Below are positions 27,301 through 39,300 of a stretch of 64,000 nucleotides of DNA, in pieces (the first letter of the stretch is position 1; every line of letters starts with the position of its first letter). The stretch lies in the NCBI GenBank assembly GCA_020746105.1, contig CM036618.1, forward strand, positions 14,491,001 through 14,555,000, given 5' to 3'. The stretch is from Trogon surrucura (lineage: Eukaryota > Chordata > Aves > Trogoniformes > Trogonidae). The position numbers were made by a program, and so were the translations under genes. The notes beneath the pieces were generated by a model. That model saw only the letters and a program-made list of their open reading frames with translations, had not been told where the DNA came from and made no database searches.

Positions 27301-30300
27301 CTGCGGTCCTGGTGGTCCCAAGAGCAGGGAGGGCAGCGGGGGCAAGCACGAAAGGTATCCCTGCGGTCACCCTGCCCCTGTCGTGGTCGTGTGTCACTTA
27401 ATTCACCAGTTGTCACCCCTGTTTGTGGCGCCTGGGCTGCCTTGAAGGCTTTTTTGCTCGTTACCTGTGAGCGATGCGCACCAGATTTTACCGTTGAGTT
27501 GGTGGGAGGGAAGCTGTGGCGGTGCCCTGGTCTCATGTCCAGAAGCAGCTGTACTGAGAGCAGCGAGGGCTGCCCCGGTGAGACCAAGGGCTTTATCGAG
27601 GTTACCTTGCCTGAGGGAAACTTGATCCCTCCCTAGACTTGCAGCTGTATTTTCAGCAGTGGGTTGAAAGTTAAAAGTGTATGTTGCTTAGTCTACAAAG
27701 CACACAAATAGATGCCAAAGCTTAAAAGATTGGAAAACGTTCTTCAGGTATTTCAAGTTCTTTGCTTGCTTCTGTCTCTACTCCGTGGGACAGTGGAAAA
27801 GCTGAGAAGCTCTTTCATCCCAGCAGTGGGCTGAGCTAGCTGCCTCTGTGTCTACTTTTTGCCTGATTTAACTATAGAAAGTGCAAGCACTGTGGTTTCT
27901 TTTTTCCTTCTTTCTTCTAGTGGCTTCTGTGTCCACTGCAGTTGTTAATGCATTTCCCAGTAAAAGTAGTTTATGGAATCTTTTTTAAGAATATTTTGTG
28001 CATCTGAGCAGGGGAGATGTAGGAACATTGTAGTTGGAAGAATGTACCTATTCATAATTACTAGAGCCATTGTTATAAAAAGATGGTTTTTTTTTTTTTT
28101 AATCAGAAAGACTTTTTGCCTTTGTTCTTCTTGATCTGTAAATGTATAGTTGCAGCAAGAGGTATGTGTGTTTGGAAAATAAAATTGCAGTATTACCAGT
28201 TATTAACTATAGATTTTCCTTATGAGTGAGTAGGTGGTTGTAACTATTTTTGTTTAACTGCATTTTCAAAGATGGTAAATAGTGCTTGTTTCTAGCGATT
28301 TACATGTCTGCAACATGAAATCAATTTACATGTCTGCAATCCGTGTGAAGGTCTTAAGTGCTGTGGAATAAGACGCTAGTTCTACGACTGCATTAAGGGG
28401 TCATGTTTCTGACAAGGATCCCTTCTCTTCTGCTGCCATTAGCATTCTTGAAGTGGTGTGGTAAATTGGTTAAAGAACTGATTAGTCTGAGAAACAGTCA
28501 TGTTGTTTCATTTCATTCTGTTGAGTGGTCACCCTAGCGCTCATTTAGATACCGAAAGGGGTGAATAACGTTTCAGTCAGAGAAGTGAATTGTGAGACCT
28601 TCCGTTAATGGCAGTGTGCGGGCACAATTTAAAGCGATTGTGGAACCACAGGTCTGAGGGTCCTCATCTGTCCTGACAGTCAGAACTTCTAAGTATCGCA
28701 GAATTCTGCTTGTCAACTTCAGTTAATGGCATAGGCTACTTTAAACTTGGTATTTCTTGCCTCTTTATTTTCAAGATGATTGTGACTTTGAATAACAGAA
28801 GTAGGAAGGCTTGAAAGTATTACACTATGTAGTTTGTTTGGATTTACATCGTTCTTGAAGACTGTCATTAACCAAGAACTACTCTTCTGTTATTCTTTTT
28901 ACAGTTTTATTGGAAATTGATTTACACTGGCGTGCATAGGCAAATAAATTATTTTGTCAGCATGATTCAGTTTTTGCCTTAAGGTGCCTTAATGGTGATA
29001 TTATTTAGGTGATTGTGACTTTCACTTTGAACATCTGTCTCTGGCTTATTCAGTTTCAGAAAAAGTCACAGAACACTCCCTGCCTTACTGCTTGTAGAAC
29101 TGAATGGTTTGTAATGAGTGAGGTGAAGGACAGCAGAAAGGGGAAGGAAGTTGAATGAGGCCTTTCTGTGCGGTCAGCTTGGATATAAGGCAAGGCCTTA
29201 AAAGAGAGACTTTTCACAATTCTATATTGCCTATGTTTTGTTTTTCTGTTATCTCATTTGAGATGATTCGTTTTTAATTGCAGCATGTTGAGCACTTAAA
29301 GCTGTAATTATGACCGTTGGAATATGAATCCTGTGATGAGCACTTAAAGTTATGTTAAATTCAAGACACTGAATAAAACTGGCATGCATTTCTTAAGTTG
29401 GAACCCAAGATTACCTTTAATTTTAGTTCTTATTAGTATTCTCATTCGCCTGTGTTGAATTTCCCAAGAATTTTTTTTTGGAGGGAGGAAAATAACATGT
29501 ATTTGTAAAGGACACATGCAAGAAACTTACAAAGCCAAAGAGTGGTGTGGAAATTAAGCAGTCTGTATTCCGTGTAGTGATGTGATTGTATATAATGCAC
29601 TGTTTAGGAACGCTGAAATGTATGAGGAGAAACAAAAGGAATTACTGAGTAGTTGGTCAGTGAAAATAGTTTTTCAGTGGTTGTGGAGGAGGTTGCAAGA
29701 AATACAGGCAGACTGAGCTTTTCCTTTTTTTCCAGTAGAGAAATACTGTCTATCCTCTGGAGTGTGTCAAATGTATCACTTGATTCTGTGCTTTTTTTTT
29801 TCATTGCCATCTAATGTTTTGAGATTTTCCCAACACCCTCCCCCCACTACCCCCAGTAAGCTTGCTGAGTGTGCAGCAAAATCCAGAACTAAGTGGATGT
29901 CTTGTCAGTGACGAAGTTAGGTTTTATTTCTGGAGTGCTCTAGCAAAGAAGGACTTCGAGTTTTTTTCCCAAATGGGAATGTTTTAAAGAAGAAATGTAG
30001 CAGCTCTGGTAGCCGTTGCTGTTGCTAAGGTGATAGGAATATATTATAAATGGTAAAATTTGGGTATTCAGAGTCTAGTAGTAAATCAGCTATGTGAAGC
30101 ATTTAAGATGTGTGGAATAGGGGCCTGTAGCTTAGGCTTGGGAGTGGACACTAAGAATATTCAGAAAAATTTAAAGAAGTCTAAACAATATTTGGAAAGT
30201 TTTTACTGAGACCTTTTCTTAATCTGAAAACTTTAACAAGCTGTGCTTTTAACCTCCCTCAGAAAGTGCAGCTCTCCCTGAGGTACTATGGCACCTGTAA

Positions 30301-33300
30301 GAAATCATGAAATCATCGAATGGTGTGAGTTGGAAGAGGCCTTAAAGATCATCTAGGTCCAACCCCCCTGCCATGGGCAGGGACACCTCGCTCTAGACAA
30401 AGTTGCTCCAAGTCAAAATAGTTTATCGTCTTACTTATTCTACTGTAATGGCTTGTTATTTCCTTGTTGACCAACCTGTTATCTCTTCGTACAGTTGTGT
30501 TGGCTTCTTATGTGCTGTGAGATGACAGCCTGATTATTTAAAAGACTATTTCTGGATTGGAAACTTTGCATAGAGAACTGCTAATTGTTACTTCAATAAC
30601 TTAAATTTGAGAGCCCCACTATTTGTTTTTTTAAACGTGGACATACTCTGGAAATTTGATAAATTTGTATGTCTTCCAGTGTTTGTTGCTCTACAACTTG
30701 GAGTGAGGTCTAAATATTTCAGATACCAGGCAATGATCTGCTCTATGTGTTTTATACCGAAGGGAAGAGAAAATTCATGCATTACCTGCTCTAATTCTCA
30801 GTTTATGGTACTATAATATAAGTATATAAAAGTATGAGCATGACTGTTTTGAAAGTTAGTGCATGATGCCTTCCTTACTGGTTATCTTTATTTTCTTCTC
30901 AGCTTAATCTCTTTTTCCTACTTTCTTATTGGCAAATAATTTTACCCCTTCTTATGGCTAAGAATATACATCTTACATTGTTTTGTATTTCTTTTCTTTT
31001 TTTTTTTTATTTCTGTGTTTGGAGAGGGTTTTCATTTACGTCGTCGATGTAGTCATTCCCCTCCACCTTAAGCAGAGCAGGACTGCTGGAAGGGCTCTGT
31101 GAGATGGTGTGGAGTAGAGGTGGTGATCTGAGTGGCTGTGTTACCTTGTACAAGGTGACATGAAAAGAGTTTTTTCTTCTGAATTTCTTTGGTTTTCTTA
31201 ATATGTCTGAAATCTTCAGGAGCAGTCTTCGTTAGCTTAGCAGTTACATATTAGCATAATATGTTGAACAGTGATTGCTTCAGCAACTTCTGGGCATTAC
31301 AGATCAATCTGGCATTCGTTTGGCGTAGAATGGATGGTTTATAATACCTTACAGGAGAACATAATCAGAAGTCATTGTCTTTTGTTACTATCCAAAGATT
31401 AAGGCAAAGCTAAATCAATAGACAATCTGTACTACATTTTGTTTATTATATCTTGGCACTTAAAATATTTGGCTTTATAGCCTGTTTCAACTTATGCAGT
31501 TATTTTACTCACTATGTGAAGTTGTGAGTAATAGAAAATATGTAAAGAACTTGTAGACTAGCAGACAGGTTAAATTTAATCAGTGAGTATATGTATGAAT
31601 GTTGTATTTAGATGTATAATATGTTTTTTCACCGTTACTGTTGGTTTTGCAGCCAAGAGGCAACAGGAAACATGGTGCATCATTTATCATCACTAGAGCA
31701 ATTACAGGTAAATATGACTTGTTCTTATGTTCATGACTCGTAAGAATACTGTGTTTATTGCTCCCAAAATTTACCGTATCTTCATTTTAGTGTAATGGAG
31801 ATGGAGTGCAGGATGTGTTTTCAGAAGTTGTTTTCTGATTATCAATATTGCTATGTTACTGCTGTAATGTTTCTGAGCTTTCTTGTCTCTATTAGCTTGT
31901 TGGGACAAACTAAGAAATTTAGAAGATCTGTTGTGATTTTGCATTGGGCTGTTTGCTAGTTAGAGAATTCTATGAGGAAGCTTTACATTCTGATTATATT
32001 ACATGGCCATTCAGCACTTGGTTTATGCAGTAACTGAGTTGTATTTTCATGTAGAAGGAGTTTATCTTAGAATTTCCAAAAATGTGTGGTGATTTATTTT
32101 TTATCTGCCATTTGCATTTACTCTACTATAAGAATTCATTGGCCAAGGATAGAGGTTTTTTCCTCATAGTAGTCTTTTCTTTGTGAGTAAGCTGGAGAGC
32201 GTTTTAAAACTGCTAGAGTTGTGATCTTTGCCTCTTCCATTGTAGGTCCTGTGCTGTTTTTGCTTCAGTACATTTGGTACAGGTAGGTTTGATGAAAATA
32301 GTGCTTAATCTGTATTTGATAGTATTTTTATAACATTTTAATTTAACGGAAAATTATTTTTAATGAGAATAAAATTGAACGCTTGTTTAGACTATTGTCC
32401 AAGCAATGCTTAGAATATTATCTTTTTGAAAGTTTAAATCGTAACCCCTCGAGTTGCAGCTGAAGCCTATCTATAAAAGAATTGGTAAGTTGACCTTTTG
32501 GTTTTATCAGAAGCCTAAGTAAACTTGCAGTTGGAACATCATCTTTCTCAAAACACAAATTTGTCCTTCTCATTCCTAACAGATATTGCAAGTGAAGCTT
32601 TTTTTTTTTTTAAGCCTTGTTGCAGATATGATGGCAGTGCAGGATTTGCTTCCTTTGAAGTAATAATTTTGATTTTTTTTTTTTCTTGACAGTTCAAACT
32701 GTCGTGCCAAAAGCTTAATGAATAGTTGAGCAACATTATGCCATTTATAAATTTAACTTCTGATTCGCAAGGCATTTAAATGGTCCCAGAAACGTATTGG
32801 GGTAAATACAGTGTTCCTGGAAAGTTTCAGATCTCTGGTTATACTACTCTGTTGATGCACTTGGCATGTTTGAAAATACCAGTTCTCCCTTTCTAGGGGT
32901 GTTCCGTTGGGTTTGAGACATATGGAAAGGGACTCTAATGCGTCTCCCTGTGAGACAATACTTTACTATACCTGAATTCAGTGGGCAGTGCTGTTTTCCT
33001 TATTGCTGTTTTTCTATTTTGTACTGCCCTTGCCCCCACCTTCTTCTGTGGTGAGGTTTGTGTGTTTACGGGCTCCAATACTGTCGTATAAGTCTAGTTA
33101 TAAGGATTCAGTTGCAGACAGAATAAACTTCCTTTTCTTCCCTCCCTCCCAGCAGTCATATTTAAGGTCTGATTTCTAGCTTTTATAGCTAGTCCAGTTG
33201 CTATTTTTATGTATTTAGTAAAAGACTTTGGGAGAGATGTCGTTGGGCCTCTAGTTTAAAATTCTGCTAAAAGCAGGGAGAACACTGACTCAGCCTAACT

Positions 33301-36300
33301 TCCTTAGGGCTCTGTCCAGCAAGGTCTTAAAAAACTTGAAGGATGGAGATCCCAGACACTCTCTGGGCATCCCGTTCCAGTGCGTGACTTCATGGTAAGA
33401 GTTCCCTTCCTTATGTCAGCTTGGAATTTCCTCTGGTTTAGAATCCTAGAATCATTTGGTTGGAAAGGACCTTTAAGATCATCTTGTCCAGTTGTTAACT
33501 TACCCTGCTGTCATAGTTTGAGCTCTGCCTGCTGGGAAAGAGAGCTGAGCACCCGCTCACTTGCCGCCATTCCCTTCCCATTAAGTATGAAGAGGGAGAA
33601 AATTCAACAGAAAGGCTCAAGGATTGAGATTAGGACAGGGAGGGTTTATTTACCACTCATGGTCACAGGCAAAAACTGGAGTAGACTTGGGGAGAAAACA
33701 TAAATTTAATTAATCACCACCAATCCAACTAAAGCAACTAGGTCCGAGTAGGATAGTGAGAGAAATAAATGCAACCCAATCTTAAACACCCTTCCACCCC
33801 ACTACCGATCCTTCCGTTCTTCCCAGCTACCTCATCCCCACAAATGGCACAGGGGGCCAGGGGATAGAGCTCTGCCCATTACACATTGTACATGCTGCTT
33901 CCTCCTATGGAAGAGGGCTCCTCAGTCTTCCTCTGCTATAATGTGGTGCCCATCTCATGGGAGACAGGCTTTCTCTTCCACCTGAGACCTTCTCACCGCC
34001 GTGGTTCCCACCTACAGGCTGCACTGTTGTCTACTCCAGCATGGGTCCTCCTCACAGTTGTGATTTCTTCTGGGCTTGTCCTCTGCTCCTGTGTGGTCTC
34101 TCTCTCCCCTGGCATGGGGTCCTCTGTGTGCTGCTGCATCCTGGACGTTTTGCTGCTGTCAGTCTCCTTGGTCTGCAGGGTCTCATCCTGCCATCTCACC
34201 ATCTCGGTCTGCAGGGACATCTCTGCTCCGATGCCCTTCTTCCCCTGCCTTTGTCCTCTCTGACAGCACAGTTTCTCTCTCTCATCTCCCCCTCCAAACG
34301 AAAACAACTTCCCAACACAAAAGACAGAACAAAGAAATTGGCCCAACAGATTTCCATTCTTAAATACATTAATCGCAGAGGCGCTGATTGGCCTGGCCTT
34401 GGCCAGAGGTGGGTCTGACTTTTTACCTGGGGCTGGGGTAAGCCCTGGAAGTTTTGCAAGGATCCACCCCCACAGCCCTCTGGCTGCTACCAAAAAAAAC
34501 CCACCCAACACAAACCCATGAGAACTGCCAAGTTCACCAAAGGAGTGATCATGGTTTTTTGTGCTCCTGCCATACACTTCAGTGGCTCTCATCTTTCATG
34601 GTAACCTCTAGGTATCGGAGCGCTACTGTTTGGAGCCCCCGAAGCCTTCCTTTTTCCAGGCTAAACAAATATAATTCCTTGAACATCTCTTTGTGGGGCA
34701 AGTGCTTCACTCCCTGACCATCTCGGTGACCCTCCAGTTCATTGGTACTGGTCATGTAACGTAATGCGGGGGGTGGCCAAAACTGGCTGTTGATTGGAGT
34801 ATAAAAAGTGATGAGTATACAGTTATTTTGTGGTTTTTTTTTTTTTTTCTGTTAATAAAAACAAGGTTGTTGTTAGCCTTCATTCTGGGCAGGGTGCGGT
34901 GTTGATTCATGTTCAGTTGCTGAAACCTCCCATGTGATTGATGGTTACCTTAAAGTTGACTTGTCGGGTATGTATATCTGAAGTACTGCTTTTGTGAGAT
35001 ATGTGTTCTGATTTAGCCTAATATTTTTGTTATTTCAGCCCTGCAAAGTTTTCTCTGCCCACTGGACTGGTTCGTCTGGTTAGTAAGCAGATCAACTGGC
35101 GCCTAGTACTTGCAAGGTAACCAGCTAACGTGGTTTTCCTTTTTTGCCAGTAGTGAATGTGTTCATGGTTCCTCTCCTCCCCGCACTGTCCCTATTGGTA
35201 ACAATGCTGACTTATGTTTCAGAGTTACAGTTTGTGCTGAAGTCACATTAAGTCAAGAGGCTTTCACAGGTAGCCTTGGGGAAAAAAGGTCATTCTGTTA
35301 CCTAAGGGCTTCTGCACTGTTTCTCTTCATTTAGGACGTCTCTCACTCGGGTCTGAATGTTGTTCAGGCATTTGAGGCAAAGTGGCTTTTAGTACAGTTG
35401 TTCTCAAACTCAAGTCCTAAATTTTGTCAGTGAAAGACCTATAGCTTGACAAGATATGTAATATAAATTGCTTATTTTAAAATTTCTGGAAAGTGAATAC
35501 ATACAATAGCAGGCTTGTATGTATAGGGAGAAGCGAGAGTTCCAAGACCAGAATGAGCTGTTCTGAGTAATTTTAGCAGCATCAGTGAGATCACTGGCTT
35601 TTAAAAATAAGCGTAAATATGTACTGAAAAAATGGTTTGGTGACATGAAGGTAGTATGGAATGTTATAGTGTATTTTGTGTTGTCGCTGAAGGTGGAATT
35701 GTAGAATGCATTGGGTTGGAAGGGACCTTTAAAGGTCATTTAGTTCAACCCCCCTGCAGTGAGCAGGGACATCTTTTAACTAGATGAGGTTGCTCAGAGC
35801 TCCATCAAGCCTGACCCAGAATGTCTCCAGGAATGAGGTCTCAACCACCTCTCTGGGCAACGAGTTTCAAGGTTTCAGCACTCTCGTAGTAAAGAACTTC
35901 TTCCTGATACCTAGTCTAAATCCACCCTGCCCTGGAGTTACATGCCCTTGTAAGCAGCCCCTCCCGAGCTTTCCTGTAGACCCCCTTCAGGTACTGGAAG
36001 GCCACTATAAGGTATCCTTGTAGCCTTCTCTTCTCCAGGCTGAACCACTGCTCTTAGCCTGTCTTCGTAGGAGAGGTCCTCCAGCCCTCTGATCATTTTT
36101 GTGGCCTCCTCTGGACCCGCTCCAACAGGTCCATGTCCTTCTTGTATTGAGGGCTCCAGTGCTCCAGGTGAGCTCTCACCAGAGCAGAATTAGAGGGGCA
36201 GAATTGCCTCCCTTCACCTGCTGGTCACATGTCTTTTATGCAGCCCAGGATGAGATTGGCCTTCTGGGCTGCACACATGCATTGGTGGCCCCATGTCCAG

Positions 36301-39300
36301 CTTTTCGTCCACCAGTACCCCCAAGTCCTTTTCCTCAGGGCTGCTCTCTATCACCTCATCCTCCAGCCTGTACTGATAATGAGGGCTGCCCTGGCCCAGG
36401 TGCAGGACCTTGCACTTGGCCTTGTTGAACCTCATGAGGGTCACATGAGCCCACTTCTCCAGCTTGTCCGTGGTCGGTGGCTTACCAAGGGTTCTGTACT
36501 GTTTAGAGAGATGGGGATTCTTCTGAGGGAAGTGATGATGTTGACTCGCAACGTGCCAGTTGCACTGTTTTATGTTAGGTATACAGAGAGGTGACCTGCT
36601 CCTGAGGAGATGATGTAATGTACTGAAGTATGATAGTCAAAGCAGTACATAGCTTTAGATATTGCTGTTATAATTTTATACATAAACAACAGCTGATTCT
36701 GGCCTCCCCTGCAGCAAGATTTTAGACATTGTCTTAGTGCTACTAGAAAAGAGTGACAGATACATTTCAGTGGCATGAAGGGAATATTTATTATAGCATT
36801 GATTTTTCTTTTTTGTATAAAAATTGATATTTCCCAATATGTTTTGATTTATGAAAGAGGAAATTTATACCTACCCTTGCAGAAAGGCACCTAGAGCTCT
36901 ATTGTACATTCTGTAAGGACTGGACTTTAAATGAACATTTACTTCTGTATTTTTTTTCTTTCAGCAATGGTAAATTGTTGGCAGTTGTTCAAGACCAGTA
37001 TGTAGAAATCAGGTAAATTAGTGTTGCTTCATGACCACAGTTGTGGAGTTTTGAGAATATTTCTAGTAATTTACTAACTGTACTTTTAAGGATTTTTTTT
37101 TTTTTTTAAATGTTATATATGGTGAAAGTAATCTGTGGAATAATCTTAAAATGTATTGTCACTTAGCAGAAGCCTTCTATTTCGTCCTAGTTCTTGGCCA
37201 TTCCCTTTTGAAAACGTCAAGCAACAACCCCTCCGAAGCAAAAAAACCCCAAACTTTCTGGAATTATAAATGTTATAAATAAATATATATAAATATCTGT
37301 CTGTATCTCAGTCTTGTTTTAAGTTGTGAAAGAAAAACAAACAAGATGCTTCATTATACTAGAGACAAATCATGGTCTGTCTGACCTTTGCCTTTCTGTT
37401 CCCCCTCAATATTCACTAGTATTCTGCTTCTCTATAGAGTAGCTGGCATGTGCAATACTTCACCTTATTTTACAAGTAATGTGGATTGCTGTAAAGTCTG
37501 ATGCTTTCCCTTTTTCCTCCTGCTCCTTAACAAGCTCTCCTTTGCCCGTTCAAGAACACATTTAGCTGTGGAATAGATCTTGATTGAGTATGTTTACTTG
37601 CTTCACAAAAATCCATTTGCTAGAAGGTCAGACCTTCTATTTATATGTAAAAGAAGCAAGTGTTTGAAAATTGTTCAATCAGAAGTGGTGTGAACACCAT
37701 AAATGTCAACTTATAGACTATAAAATAAATCTTGTGTTTCAGCTGTATTAATGTAACTATATTCTTGCATTGTTTCTAAAATTGTAACCTAGAGAATACA
37801 ATTTATTTTTTTTCCCCCTAAAGTTACATGCTGAAGTTCTGAAATGCTGTTGTCCTTGTTTGACCAGCATTACTACTAAATGAGGGATATTAGTATTTAT
37901 GTGTTGGGAAGGGAGGGTAGCTGCCCAAGGGTGAAGGCTACTATCTGCCTTTTTCAGCAAGTAGTTAAATATATGCAGGCCTTTGAATTGTGCACATAGA
38001 CTATTTTTGTAGGGTTCTGTTTATTCTGGAAATTAGAATAGCATTTTTTTTCCTCTTTAAATCTTTTTCTGCAGATCTGCAAAAGATGACTTTGGATCCA
38101 TAGTTGGAAAATGTCAAGGTATACAATATGGCAACCTCATTACTTAGTGACATCAGTGTTTATTATTCAAGCATTGCTAAGTGGTGGTGCTGGTTTACCT
38201 TTAAGTTGTGACTTCTTAAAAGCATTTGGAAGAATCTCTTAATTTTGTTCTGTGACCAGCTCCACTACCCTTCTTTCCCATCTTCTTTTCGCGATACTTA
38301 ACATACAAAACTTAATTCTGGAATGAAATGATAGTTAAATGAGTTTTTGAGACATGGCAAGTGTTGGAGGGTTTGGTTTTTCTTTTTTTTTCCTTTCTCT
38401 CTCTGAGATAAGCTTGTAGTGTTTCTTCCTTTTTCATAGTGCCAAAGGATCCTAATCCTCAGTGGAGGCGAGTGGCATGGAGTCATGATTGTACGTTACT
38501 TGCTTATGCTGAAAGCACTGGAACAGTGAGAGTGTTTGACCTAATGGGTAGTGAGCTTTTGGTCATCTCACCAGTAAGTGCTCTCTTAGAATAGATATTA
38601 ATATAATAGAGCTTCCTGTAAGGATAAAGGGTAATTTCCACTCTCTGGCTTTTCTTAAACCATGGCCTATTTTGGTGTAAATGCTTGCAGTATAAATACC
38701 ATGCACAAGTGTACCATGAAGTGTTTATTGTATGGTGGATATATTGTAGTTAAACTTAAGTCGGAAAGCGTATCCTTTGTGACGTTGTGTCCAGTTAGAA
38801 TCTTGTTTCTTTTTCTTAGAATTGTGGTAGATCTATGGATACATCACATTGTGAAAGTATAGAATTACCTAATTAGAATATGTGAAAATAATTACAATTT
38901 GTAGTAGTTGATTGCAAATCTACAGTTTATATATGCAGAGTCATTTATAACTCAAGAAATGTAACAGATAAAACAATATGAGGATTTTTTTTCTTGGTAT
39001 GAGAATAGCCAGTTGCTGTTGGCTTGCCCCACACAATGTATTTTATGTTTTGCATATTCAAGTTTATATCAAACTGCTTTGGGACAGTGATCTTTGTATA
39101 TTTCCTTAGTATATATCCTTTATAGATTTTGTAGTAATAAGATTTCTTCACAATCAAGATAAAAGGAAGTGTGTCTTGTTTCTGATATAAACTGTGAAAC
39201 TATTTTTAATACATTTTTATACAAGATGGTAAATTTAACTTCCTGGTTCTTTCAGTGATGAAGACTTTTTTTTTAATTTTTCCTTCTTCCATCCCTTTGC

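Noticed and set aside
26696-27397. 233- and 199-codon minus-strand open frames over NBAS exon 1
   Set aside because: Antisense shadow of a CpG island; Ala/Pro/Arg-rich and without splice or start support.
33993-34592. 199-codon minus-strand open frame and overlapping plus-strand frames at 33886-34418
   Set aside because: All lie inside the LTR block; overlapping frames on both strands with C/T-rich repeats are a composition effect, not a gene.
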